From: Bilabrum cf. latius
Lineage: Eukaryota > Bigyra: Bicosoecida > Bigyra > Bicosoecida
Reading direction: 5' to 3'
Length of the DNA: 64,000 nt
Assembly (NCBI GenBank): GCA_965178125.1
Contig: OZ237767.1
Span: forward strand, 620,001-684,000
The notes under the pieces: model-generated
Database searches by the model: none
Seen by the model: the letters and a program-made list of their open reading frames with translations, nothing else
Told to the model about the DNA's origin: nothing
Program-made: the position numbers and the translations under genes
In this document: positions 35,101-46,835 of the stretch, piece by piece
Numbering within the stretch: position 1 is the first letter of the stretch
Layout: the number at the start of each line of letters is the position of its first letter

Positions 35101-38100
35101 AGGCCACGGAGGGGCTGCGCAAGGAGCACGAGGAGGAGCGAGCGAGGCTCCGGGAGGCAGGGGACCGCGCCCGGGGGGAGAAGCAGCAGGAGGACCAGGA
35201 GGCGGCAGGTGGGCATGAGGCCAGTGCAAGGGAGCTGGAGCAGCGGGTGCACGAGGCCGAGCGGGAGGGTGAGCGCGCCCTAGCGGCCAGGGAGCGGGAG
35301 TGGGCCGAGGAGCGGCGGGCCCTCGAGGCGGCGCACGCGCGTGCCATGGACCAGCTGCGCTCCGAGGCCGCCAAGGAGAAGGACGCGCTGTACGCGCAGA
35401 TGGTGCAGCGGGAGCAGACCGCCGCAGAGGAGCAGCGCAAGGCCATGCATGAGGCCTCGGCTCGCAACGAGGCGGCGCACCTCGCGGCCAGCAAGGAGCT
35501 GCGATCGGCCACGGAGCAGCTGGCGGCCGCCCGCGCCGACGCCGCCCGCGAGATCGAGGCGCTCAAGACGCAGCACGCAGAGGCGGTCGCGGAGCTGCAG
35601 GAGAAGAGGCGCAGGGAGCAGGTGGAGGCGGGGAGCCTGCTGTCGGAGGCGCACGCCAAGCTGCAGACGGTGCGCGACGAGGCGTTCGAGCGGGCTGCGG
35701 GGCAGCTGCGGGAGGCGAGGGAGGGGGCGGCCAAGCAGCTGCAGGAGGAGAGGCAGCGGGCCGAGGCGGAGGGGCGGCGGCTGCAGGACCAGCTGGAGAA
35801 GGAGCGGGCGGATCACCAGCACGCGCTGGCCCGACGCATGGACGAGCAGCTCAAGTCCACGGCGCAGTACGAGGCCGAGCTGAGGCGCAAGGACGCAGAG
35901 AGGGCCGAGGCGCTGCAGGGAGTCGAGCTCCGGGCCAAGCAGGAGGCAGAGGCGAGGCACAAGGACTTTGTGGAGCAGCTGAGCCGCCTGAGCGCAGACA
36001 AGGAGGCCACCGACTCGAAGTCCAAGTCCGCCGAGGCCGCTCTGCTGGTGCAGCAGGCCAGGCAGGACGCAGCCCGGGAGGAGAAGGCGAGGCTGGAGCC
36101 GCAGCTGGCCCGGCTGCAGGCCCAGCTCAAGGACGCCGAGGAGGCGCTGGCCAGGGCCCGGGACGAGGCCCGGCAGCAGCTCCTGGAGGCGATGCGGGAG
36201 GCGGAGAGGGAGAGGGACGAGCAGGTGCACCGGCTGCGGCAGGAGGCGGACTCGATGCGGGAGAGGCTCTCGGCGCAGCTGGAGCACGCCAAGGAGCAGG
36301 CCGCGCTGGACGTGGACAAGGCCCGCGAGGCCGCCAGCGAGCGGGTCAAGCAGGCCGAGGCGGACATGGCCGCCAAGGAGGAGGCGCTGCTGGCGCGGCA
36401 TCAGGCGCAGGTGGGCGAGCTCAAGTCGGACATGGCCCGCGCCCTGCAGGAGAGGGACGACATGCACAGGGCCAACCTGGACAGGCACTCGTCCACCGTG
36501 GAGACCGCCGTGTCGCAGGTCAGGAAGGCCGTGGCGGCCTCGTCGCCGAGGCACAGCGACCTGAGGAGCGCGCGGGAGCAGACGGCCCGGCTGGAGGCCG
36601 TGCTCGAGGCGAGCAGGGTCGAGCACGAGCGCGCCGTGGAGGCGGCGCAGCAGGCCGAGGCCAAGCAGGGAGCCCTGCAGGAACGCATTTCCCGGCTGGA
36701 GCTGGGGACAGCGGACCTGCGTCAGGCCATGGACAAGGCCACGAGGAGGCACGCCCAGGAGCTCGAGCAGACTGCCAAGAAGTACGCCGAGGACCGCGCC
36801 GCGCTGTCCGCGGCGCATCATGCGGAGCTTCGGACGGTCCGCGCGGAGCTGGACGAGACGCGGAAGAGGCTCGAGGCGGACCACCAGGCCAGGACGGCAG
36901 AGCTGTACCGGCAGTGGGAGGCCGAGAAGAAGTCCGCCATCGACAGCACCAAGAAGGACCAGTACAAGGTCCTCGCCGAGATCTAGCGCTCCAAGGAGCA
37001 GCGGCTGGCCGAGGCCGAGTCGGAGCGCAGCCGCGCCCTCAAGGCCGCAGAGGCCGAGAAGCGGGCCATCCTGGAGGAGAAGACCGCGGCTCAGCGCGCG
37101 CTCACGGCCACGCTGCAGGCGCTCAAGGGCGAGAAGGACGCCGTCATCCGGACGATGAGGGCCGAGCTGCAGGGCGAGAGGAACGCCCGCAAGGCCGCCG
37201 AGACGCAGCTCAAAGCCGTGGTGGCCTCGTGGGAGCAGCGCTTCCGCGAGCAGGACGACGATCTGAGGAGAGCCAGGGCGGACGGGAAGGACGCGACCAA
37301 GGAGGCGGTGCACGCCGAGAGGACAGCCGCGGCGGAGGCCCTAGCCCGCGCCCAGGAGCAGCATGAGGCCCGGCTGCAGGAGGCCAGCAGGGCACACCAG
37401 GATCGGCTGCAGAGCATGCGCGGAGATTCGCAGCAGCGCGTAGAGGCCCTCGAGGCCCAGTGGAAGGATCGGCTGGAAGGGGTCAAGAAGGATCATTTGG
37501 ACCAGCTGGAGCGGCTGTCAAGCGAGCACACCCGGAGGCTGCAAGAGGTGCGGGCCGAGGCGGAGCAGAGGGTGGAGACGGCGGAGCGGCGGGCCTCTGA
37601 GCAGGCGAGGGAACACAAGGATCGCGTGGAGCAGGACGCGCGGCTTGGCATCGCGGCGTGGCAGCAGCGCGTGGAGGACAGCACGGAGCAGCACGAGGAA
37701 ACCATGCAGAGCCTCCGGGAGGACGCCGAGAAACGGGTGACCCGCCTGCACGCCCAGCACGAGGCGGACATTGGGGCTCTCAAGGAGCAGCACACCCGGG
37801 CCATGGAGGAGCTCTCGGCGCAGCACGAGGACCACGTGAGGCAGGTGCGCCGGGAGAGCGAGGCCCTGGTGGCCACCAAGACGGAGCAGTCCGAGGCCAG
37901 GATCCGCGAGATCGAGGCGGACGCGCGGTCCATGGTGGAGGACGCGGAGAGGAGGGCGCAGAGCAACACGGAGAGGCTCCGCAAGCAGGCGGACGACAGG
38001 GAGGCGAGCGCGAGGGGCGAGGGGGATGCCGAGGTGACTAGGGTGCGGACGGACCTGGAGAAGCGGGTGCACGACCTCAAATCGACGCTGGGGGAGAGGG

Positions 38101-39461
38101 TGGAGGAGGCCCAGAGGATCGCGCTCGAGCAGCTGGAGCAGGAGCGCAAGCAGCACGAGGAGACGGTGGCCGAGATGGAGCGCGAGCACAGGGCCCGCTT
38201 CGGGCTGGCCAAGCAAGAGTTCCAGGAGGCGCTGGAGAGGCAGCGGCGCGACTTTGTGGACCGCGAGAAGGTGCTCGTGGAGCGCTGCGAGAGCCTAGAG
38301 AAGCAGCGACAGGCGGACCTGGACTCGGCCAAGGCCTCTTTCGACCGCATGATGGAAGCGGCCAAGCAGAGGGACGAGCGGGAACAGGCCCGCTTCCGCG
38401 AGAGGGAGGCATCGCTGCTGAAGCGGGTGGAGGAGCTGGAGGGCAAGATGACTGGCCTGGTGAGCTAGGCCAGGAGCAAGACGGCCGAGGCGACGGACGC
38501 CGTGGCGGAGCTGAAGCGGGTGCAGACCAAGACGGAGCAGAAGGAGAAGGAGCTCACGGAGGAGGTGGCCAGGCTCAAGGGGCTGCTGCGGTCCATGGCG
38601 GAGCAGGTGGACGACCTGCAGGACAGGGCCAACCAGTCGGTGGCCGCGGCGGCGGCTCAGTCCGTCGCGGTGGCGGAGAAGGCGAGCCTGACAGTGGCAG
38701 AGGAGAAGAGCGAGAAGGACAAGCTGAGGAGCATCACGGCGGACCTGCAGCAGGAGCTCGTGAGGGTCAAGCAGGAGCTCCGGCGGGAGCAGCTGCAGTG
38801 CGCGGACGTCGAGTCCCAGCTGGAGGGCATCCAGAGGAGGAACAGGAGGCTCAACTAGGAGTACAAGAGGGCCGTCGCGGAGCTTGCGCACAACCGGTAG
38901 ATCATGCAGGAAGCCATGCGCGCGTGCTCTGGCAACCGTGACCCAGGGGAGGCCGCCGAGATGCTCCGGCGGCAGCTCGGGCCCCTGGGCTCCATGCACA
39001 TGGGCGCCGGCGGCTCGTCGATGGGGCCGGCGGCAGGCGGGAGGGGGCCTCTCGCCCAGGCGCCCAACCCGCTGGCCGCCTCGGCGCCGGCGCTGTCCGG
39101 CAGAGGGGGGCTCGGTGCTCGTGGGGCAGGCGACGGCGAGAGCAAGGAAGTCGCAATGCGGGCGGCGGGGTTCTCCATGGCAGACAGCGGGCCCCGCATG
39201 GTGATTTCGTCCGATGGCGGCTCGAGGTCGCCGGGAGGGGGCAGCGGCAGCGTGAGGAGCGCGCAGCAGGAGGAGGCGTACGTGCAGGGTTACATGCAGG
39301 CCATGGTGGGCAGGGGGGCAGGCAGGCCCGAGCTGGCCCAGTTCTCGACAGCTCACACCCCGACTGCCGCGCTGGTGCACGGCCGCAGGGGATCGAGGGG
39401 AGGGGCTGGCTCGCCGGGCTTGTCCCCCTACTCTGGTAGGAAGAAGCCCGTGTTCAAGTGA
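29130..39461 (+). CDS. Giant coiled-coil protein (3,363 aa)
   Basis: Exons 29130-29162, 29312-29560 and 29652-39461; TGA stop at 39459-39461. Exon 1 codes MSGYARQKGYS. Both introns use GTGAG donors and CCGCAG acceptors and are phase 0. From exon 2 on, nearly the whole chain is Glu/Ala/Gln/Arg/Lys-rich heptad sequence (for example LRQQLGEAREKAAAELSELR), apart from acidic Ser/Gly linkers near 33,730-34,020 and 34,380-34,490 and a Gly/Ser/Pro-rich C-terminus (about 38,930-39,461). Seven TAG codons (29450, 33678, 33705, 36984, 38466, 38856, 38898) are read as Gln; each falls inside an otherwise seamless heptad context. Length and composition recall rootletin-, golgin- or basal-body-type scaffolds, but coiled coils resemble each other and no family is assigned. 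It is probably cytoskeletal. Confidence 0.9.
29163..29311 (+). other. Intron 1 of coiled-coil gene (149 bp)
   Basis: GTGAGT donor after TACTCT and pyrimidine-rich TTCTTCTTCTGGTCTCCGCAG acceptor, phase 0. Confidence 0.85.
29561..29651 (+). other. Intron 2 of coiled-coil gene (91 bp)
   Basis: GTGAGC donor after ISELK, acceptor CAACGCCGCAG before IDVERTRSQ, phase 0. It is clearly A+T-richer than the exons. Confidence 0.9.
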
Positions 39462-39621
39462 TCCGCTGCTGATGAATCTAATGAAAATGACTGAATGTGA
39501 ATATGATATTGTGGCCATATCCAAGATATATCCATCAAGTACACACGTGGTATGGCTTGGCAGTGCCACTAGAGCGGCCCTCCATGGGACGCAAGTAGCC
39601 GCAGACCTTCCATCGCATCCC

Positions 39622-42075
39622 TCACTTGTACCAGTTGTACCACCGCTTCATGGCGGCCAGTGTGAGTGGCTTGCCCTGGGGTGAGAAGCTGTAGTCCGTG
39701 AGTCCCCCCGCGGTGGGGTCTGATCTCCAGAGCCACCAGTTGACCCCCATGAACCACGGCTTGGGGTAAAGCGCCCTGAAGAGGGCCTCGTATGCGTTGG
39801 CCTGCGTCTCCTGCACGGCGCACCTTGGGGTCACGCTGCAATCATTTACGTCTGACGCATTGGAGGAGGCCGGGTGCAGCACCGTGCCCAGCCTGGTCTG
39901 GTAACCCACCTCCGTGAACATGACGGGCTTGGGTAGTCGCGCCAGCTTATCCACTATGGTTTGCCATGCCTGGACCAGGTTTTCCACGCTGGGGTCCTCC
40001 CCCTGCGCATGGAGAGAGTAGTACCCCTCGCACCCGATGAAGTCGATGTGAGGCACAATCGGCGGCAGGGTCTCTTTCACGCACAGGTAGCCCCCCAGAG
40101 CGGCGGTGATCTGACCCGAGAATACCTGCCTCACCTCGCCCACGAGCCCCTTCCAATCGGCATCGGGGCTGTTGAACGCAGTGGACAGCTCAGACCCGAT
40201 CGAGAACATGTCGCAGCCCGCCTGCTCCGCGATCTTGGCGTGCTCCAGCACAAAGTAACCGTAGGAGCCCTCCGTACTCGTGTTGAACCAGTCCGTCCAG
40301 CCCTGCGCGTCCAGCAGGTGGCCGAACTCGCCCCGGCCCTGCTTCACCGGAGTCCCCGGGATCTTCCCGCAGCTGGGTCCCCGGCAAACATCGGGCGAGT
40401 CGAAGTTGGGGTCGATGTAGGGGGCCAGGTGGCACTTGATGCCGAGCTCGCGGGCCTTCTGAGCAAACGTGACGATCTCGGGGCCCGTGGCGCTGCGTAG
40501 AGGTGAGGTGCCGTTGCCAGGCCAAATGTAGGTGGCATCGACATCGTCCCCGAACCAGTTGGTGATGATGCGCACGTAGTTTGCCCCCGTGTCGGCGAGG
40601 TCCTGGAGGCTGGCAAGCGAGCCTGCCGAGTCCAGGCGGTACTCGGGGCTGGACCACATGCCCGAGCCGAATACGGCGCTGTTGACCTTGGTCTGGTTCG
40701 CGGTCGGCGCCATGGAGGCGGCGGTGGCTGCATGCCGCAAGCTAGTGGTCGGTGCATCGTGCTGCCACCCCTTCTCAGCCTTCTTGTCGTCGGCTTCATC
40801 CAGGATGCCAAGGGCCAGCTGCGTGGGCGAGACCATGCCGCCGTCGGACGACTCAGTGGGCACGTGCCCGCCCCACGCCTTGGCAAGCACCTGCTCTGCC
40901 GGTTTGCCCACAAACTGGAACGAATCGTCCGAGGTGCCCCCGCCCGTGGGATCCGCCCGCAGGATCCACCACGCCACCCCCTGCCACCACCCTCCCTGGT
41001 CCACAGAGTGCTCCGCCGTCACCTCCAGCAGGGCCTGGTACATGCGCTCCTGCACCTGCAGGTTCACGCTCCTCTCCCAGCAGGAACCATCCGTGGGATC
41101 CAGCACCAGCACGCCCGGTGGGTTGTTCCAGACGCCCCACCTGGACTAGTAGCCCACCTCGCAGAACAGGAGCGGCTTGTTCCCTGCCCTCTTGGAAGCG
41201 TCCTGCAGCTGCTGCACCACAGGGGCCCAGCCGTCCTTGAACTACTGGACCGAGGGAACAGTGAAGTTGTCCGGCCAGTAGGTCTGCTGCCCGGGGACCC
41301 CGATGTCCAGCGGAAAGTACGCGTCGACTCCGATCTGGTCCAGCGCATCGAGCCACTGGATGGTGGGCCCGGGCCCAGTGATAGAGGTCGTGATGGCGGC
41401 GTATGTCAGGATGGCGCCGGGGACTTGCTGCCTGATCCAGGTGCACAGGTCTCGCCAGTGCGTCTGGTCGGCTCGCGTGGCTGCGGTCTGCAGCTCTGCG
41501 CCGATCGAGACCACAGGGTTGGCAACGCCGGAGGACCGGGCGGTCGCCAGGTACGGTGCGAGGAATGCCCGGTAGCTGCTGAAGAACGTGTCCCAGTCCT
41601 AGCTGCTGAAAGACTCTCCTAGCATCAGCCGGCTCACGAAGTGCTGCTTGCTGCAGCCCGTGCCTCTGCAGTTCGACTCAAGACGCCAGTCAGGATCGAT
41701 CACGGGCGAGAGGATCACCGAGAGACCAAGAGAGCGGGCGATGCCCGTGATCGTCGCAATCTGCGACGGCGTTGTGCTGCGGTACGGCCCAGAGTCTATC
41801 GAAAAGACCAACGGGCTGCTTGCATTCGCAAAATAGCCAGTTGGAACGAGGCGGACAGTGTTGCCTCCAATCGCTTTCAGGCGCCGCAACGCCCACTCTG
41901 CTGCATCTGTTGAGCTCTAATTAATAGTTGGTCCAAGATAAGCCCATTCACCGAGTCCAAGCACGGCTGCTCTAATCTCTTTCGTATTGGCTGCTTGCGC
42001 GTCACTGGATCGGACGCGCGCAACTGCGACCACTAATAGCAATAATAGCAAGGCTACGGTTTGTACTGGCAGCAT
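39622..42075 (-). CDS. Secreted tandem glycoside hydrolase (two GH113-like beta/alpha-barrel domains)
   Basis: Intronless, 817 aa, TGA stop. The start at 42075 gives a strong signal peptide (MLPVQTVALLLLLLVVAVA). Two homologous catalytic domains follow. Domain 1 (about 41,930-40,940) has VVSIGAELQ as probable acid/base and LFCEVGY-Q-SRWG as probable nucleophile, with GVDAYFPL and GVAWWILRADPTGGG. Domain 2 (about 40,690-39,625) repeats these as MFSIGSELS, MFTEVGYQTRLG and GVNWWLWRSDPTAGG. The ExGY plus GxE arrangement and the DAYFPL/W-rich end resemble GH113 (beta-mannanase-type) enzymes. Substrate is not proven; GH53 or another clan GH-A family is the alternative. TAG at about 41905, 41599, 41242 and 41146 is read as Gln. 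The start lies 164 bp from the divergent Arg/Ser-rich gene. Confidence 0.82.
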
Positions 42076-42239
42076 GTACGGCGCGTCACTTGCGTAGAAT
42101 TGAGGCTAAATCCCTCGATAGGGTGCGTACGCTCGCAGAAAAGTGGTCCGTTAGCAAGTTGCTGGGCATCGTTGTGCGCGATGGCAAAATGTGACGATTT
42201 CATGCCGTTTGGGCACATTGTTGGTGCCACACGAAAGAA
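42076..42239. promoter_or_regulatory. Divergent intergenic region
   Basis: 164 bp between two start codons pointing apart (glycosidase minus, Arg/Ser-rich protein plus). It must contain both promoters. No consensus core element recognised. Confidence 0.4.
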
Positions 42240-45200
42240 ATGGCGGCCGCCGGACGCTATAGCTCCCGCCGGTCGCACCGACCTACTGGTAGGCCAGTGT
42301 CGAGATCGCGGCAGCGAGCGGATAGCGCAGAATCGGACCGAAGATAGCGCGACAAAGAGATTCGGCGGGCCGCTAGCAGGCGGCGGCAGCGGAAGCAAGA
42401 GCAAGAGGATCGAGAAAGGCAAGCCCAATAGCAGAACCGAGAAGCAATTTTGCGCGAGAGGAAAGCTGCTGCGAAAGAACAGGCCCAGCGAGTTCGCAAG
42501 CAGCTGCGGCAGGCAAAGAAGGATGCTGCCAAGCGTGGAATAGTGCGCGAGGACTGGCAAATGCACGTCGCGAGTGCTCCTATCCATACCGATACAATAG
42601 ACCATAATACAAATGAAGACTTTGAAGCAAATAGTAGTGACCTGAAGAAACTGCGGAATGCTCGAAAACTCGACGGCGAGCAACTGAGGGGCATGCTCCA
42701 GACTGAAGTTGAGGGCCATTCCGCTGGGGGACCGTACAGGAAGGACGAAGGAGCCCATGCCCGATAGATCCCTTCTTCTGGGTTGCATTTTGCTGCTGTT
42801 GGTCGACCGAATGGACCTGGAGTGGCGGGACTCGACAGCACGCTGCCCTTCCACGAGACGATCGGGCGAGACGCCGCGCCACCGGCAGCTGCACCTGTGG
42901 CCTCGCTCGGACCAAGCAGCGGTATTGGGCTCGAAAAGACGCTACCTTTCCATAAAACCAGCTCGCGTTCGCCAGTAGCAATTCCACCGTCTTTGCCAGG
43001 TGCCGAGGGCGCGGGCCAGGCTGCGGGGCCACAGGTGAGGAGGGTGCGAGTGGGGGCCCCTTCCGCAGGCAGCACCAGGAAATCAGCCGAAAGCAGCCTC
43101 TCAGGTGAAAGTTAGAAATCTGGCAGTGCAGATCTGGGCCAATCAGCCCCGCGGGCTATTGATTTGTCCCTGAGTGGTAGCACAAATCGCACTCACAATG
43201 ACAGAGTGCCGGAGGCTGCGTCTTAGTCGTCAGGAAACGATTTCCACGGCAAGACTGACCTGCCTACTGCTCCGGATGATCCCCTGGGCACGATTCACGA
43301 ACGTTCCTTGGAGCGGTCTCGTGCCTCCATGCCATCCGGTCGCATTGGGGGGAGGCCCCCCGAAGGCATCGATACCTACAAGCCAGCTCGCAGCCCGAGC
43401 GAGGCCTTGGCTGGGGGGAGGCCAAGCAGCAGGCCTGGCAGTGAGGATGGGACTGGTGTGCACCAGGTGCGGCAAGCAGTGGATCTGCCGGGGCCCCGAT
43501 ACGGCATGGGGGGACAGGGGCAGAACGACAGGTACCGGGACAGTGGCAGGCCTCGAGGAGGGAACACGCACGCGATGGGGCCGTGCGCCGAGTCGAGGAG
43601 GGGAGAAAGGATATTGGAGAGCGGGGTCGATCATAAACAGCCACCACACGAAGACCTCGATGACTCGCTGTCGCTCTCCCTATCCATTTCGTTCGATGCT
43701 GGCAACGCCCGTGTCAAGCGGAAACGCAGCGTCGATGGCCAACCACCACGCAGCAGCGAGAAATCTAAGCCCGGCGAGGCCAGTGGAAACAAGCTGCCGT
43801 CACACGAAGCCCCCACTGACGGCCCCGTTCGGATGGAGATCGGCCGAGCCGGCGCCGGTGGAGCCCCTCCCAGCGACAGCAAGCGAGGCATAGTTGCGGC
43901 AGGGGAGGCTGCGCAGCCTAGCGTAGGCAGCTCGATCGCAGGCCGCTTGAGAGACTCGGAGATATTCGGGTCTGTGGATGTGAGCAACAGATATCAGCAA
44001 GATGTCATCGACACGTAGCATGGTGGCAATGGAGGCTAGCAAACGAGCGCGGGTGCAGGTGACGTCAGGAAGCAGCGCGGCGTGGTGGCTGAGCCAGCTG
44101 ACCTCATGGGGCTGTTTGAGCACCTGCCAGAGGACGAGGACCAGGAGAGCAGCGTGTCTGGGTCTTTTGGCTTTCTCAAGGCTGGTGACACCAAAGGGTT
44201 GCCCGACGGCCGCTTGCTCGCAAGAGACGAACCAGCGGGTGCTGAAAGCGCTGTGCTAGGCAGGCGTAGACCTGACCACAGAGGGTCTGTGGGGCAAGCC
44301 AATCGCTCAGTGTCACCCATGGTCACTTCCGCTTCCTCGCGGAGCAAGCAGGAGGCACTGACTGCAGCAGATCGAATCAAGGCCAGGGTGGCACAGCGGC
44401 AGCAGGCGCAATCAGCTGGGACACAGGGTCTGAGCGGGGATACCCGCGGGCCGGTTGACCTGTTGAGGCATCCTGGGCGCCCGAGGCCGCCTACTGCCAA
44501 CCAGTTTGCCTCCAGATCTGGGTCGCGGAGTCGGTTCGAAGCACCGATGGAGAGCGGGCCGCTGCGGGCTGTGCGGAGGGCGGTTGAGGGGTCCTCGAGG
44601 GTTGGCCGATCGGATGGGGATGGGGAGATGGAATTGGAAAGCGTGCGGTCAGGGACGCGGGCCTCGACTCGGTATGCTGGCAGCGTGCGGTCAGGCAGAT
44701 CGAGGGGCTCTCGGCGCGGGGGAGGAGGAGGAGGGGTAGCAAGCAGCAGCCAGTACTCAAGAGGCAGGCAGCACGCGGGAGCAGGTTCTCAACGCGAAGG
44801 AAATGGAAGCAGTGCAGGGGTGAGCCAACGACCCAAGGGTCACAGCCAGCGAGCATGGGGCAGCGATCGAGGGAGAAGTGAGACTGGCTCTTCGCGCAGC
44901 CGGGGCATCGGGTCTGGCAGCAATCACAAAGGGGCTGGGCCCACTCGCCGGGCAGCTGGTGCCTCGAGAAGCTCCCGCGGCTCGTCAAGCAGTCGCAGTA
45001 GCCGTTAGCCCAGGAGGCCTGGCGGTGACGAGGACCGTCCAGCATGGGGCAAGGGGGAGTAGCAGGAGCGGCGCATCGCCGAGCTGCAGGAGGCGAGACG
45101 CCGGCAGCGCACGTACGGGCAGCAGGTGCTGCACCAGCAGAGGCTGCGCGCCGTGGTGGCAGCCGAAAAAGCAGCGAAGTCCAGCGAGAGCCCTGAAGTG

Positions 45201-46763
45201 GGGACCCCCCGCGTCGAAGCTCGTGCCGCAGGGTCAGCCACCGACGACCATTCGATATCCCAGCAGCGCGATGTGCAAAGAAAGCCGGACGGTCGAGCTG
45301 GCAGTACCTCTCGGGTGGCTGCGGGTTCATCGGCCCAGGACGAGGTGGACTCGAGCGATGAGGAGTACTACCTCAGAGACGAATTCATCGGCTAGAGCAA
45401 GCGGGCGGGAGGGCGCGACGGCGCGGCCTTGAAGGCAGCGCGAGACGGTATGGGAGCAGGCGCGGACTTGCATGCTCGCGACGGCTGGGGCGCTGGCTGG
45501 TTGGACAAGCAAGCCAGAGACAAAGCAGCAGCAGAGTCCGGCAGTGGAAGTGAGAACGTCCTGTCGACCACGCTGCAGGAGGAGCGCTTGCGTGCCAGCA
45601 TCGAGCGACTGGAGGTGCAGTTGCAGCGGCGGAAGCATGCTGACGGGCAGGCGAGATCAGACCAGCATGGGCAGGCAAACGAACAAGGATACGCGTCGGG
45701 TTCCGGCGGCGGCGGCAGGCAGGGTGTGCGAGACTCAGCACTTGCCCTTGCAGTGCGTAGGACCAGGAATATCTTGGAGCGGGGCGCTGCTGGTGCTCTT
45801 GGCGTAGGCATGGGGATGGGGATGGGTAACCATCCAGGCCGATTGCAGCAAGACAGTAGGTCGGCAGTAGCACGTGGAACTGATCATCCTGCTGGGTAGT
45901 CCCTTGACAAGGACCCACGCTCCAGCCGCGGCGGCATGGTCCCTGCCCCTGTGCACCAGCGAGCTGCAGAGGCTGCGAGGGGCCTGGCATTGCCATCGGA
46001 GCGAGAGAGGGCAGCGCAAGCGGAGCATTAGGCGCAGCAAAGAGCGTTGGAAGAGGACAGGCTGCGCCAGGAACTGCAGAAACAGAGAGAACAGGTGCGG
46101 CGACTGCAGGAGTAGCAGGCCAGACAAGCTGCCGAGCTCGAGGCGGCCAGGAAGGCGGCAGAGGAGGCTCGGCTTGAGGCCAAGGCGGCCCCGCGGCGCA
46201 TGTGGCAGGCTGCGCGTCCGACCGGGCGGCCAGCGTCTGCGCAACCGAAGAGGCAGATAGGTGAGGGGCGGTCGGCGCTGCTGCGAGGAGGAGCAGCCTT
46301 CTTGCCACTACCCTCCGAGCGGGAGAGGGCGGTGCATGGCCAAAGCAGCGGCTTTCACAGCGCGAGGAGAGCAGACTCGCTGCCCAAGAGGACTAACCCC
46401 TCAGGCATGCCCCCGGACCAGTCGCTTGCCCACGCTCTGGCTAGTCGACCCAGTGAGGCGCGCACGGGCTACAGCGGAGTTACTCACGATCGGGAGACGA
46501 ACCATGATAGTGGTAGTGCAAGGTTGGCTGCCGAGCCCCAGCCTGCGCCTCAAGTGCGCCGTGTGAGAGTGGCACGCAGGCGCCCTGGCAGCTTGCGCCC
46601 GGGAGGACCGTCGCCCTCCAGCGGGCTCAACAGAGAGTAGGCGGCAGGCAACAACTCTCGTCCAAGCAGTGCGGTCGGATCCACGAGCGCTTGGCGTGCC
46701 GACCAACCGGTATCTGGAAAGGTCCTGCGCTCCTCCAGAGCGATGCGCATGTTGTTTTAGTGA
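42240..46763 (+). CDS. Arg/Ser-rich protein with coiled-coil segments, unknown function (1,507 aa)
   Basis: One frame from ATG at 42240 (AAGAAATGG context) to TGA at 46761-46763, crossing 15 TAG codons. In-frame TGA at 42192 precedes the start. The product opens with an Arg-rich helix (about 42,330-42,560: RDKEIRRAASRRRQRKQEQ...), followed by long disordered Ser/Gly/Pro/Arg regions, an RS-rich block (about 44,660-45,000), and helical Gln/Glu/Arg coils near 45,060-45,180, 45,560-45,640 and 46,000-46,200. Two short motifs recur: PQVRRVRV (about 43,030 and 46,545) and TLPFHxT (about 42,842 and 42,943). No known domain recognised. The last codon before TGA is itself TAG. RS/RG-like composition could suggest RNA or nuclear association, or a ciliary scaffold; this is speculation. 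Confidence 0.7.
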
Positions 46764-46835
46764 CTTTCGGAGGTTTAAATGAAAGATAATAAACTATTCA
46801 TTCAAAGGACCCAACCTAATCCGATGCCATGCGGC

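Noticed and set aside
29640-38450. Long antisense open frames opposite the coiled-coil gene
   Set aside because: They are Leu/Arg/Ser-rich mirror products of GC-rich GAG/CAG/GCC heptad codons. They show no domains, and the plus frame is clearly coding.
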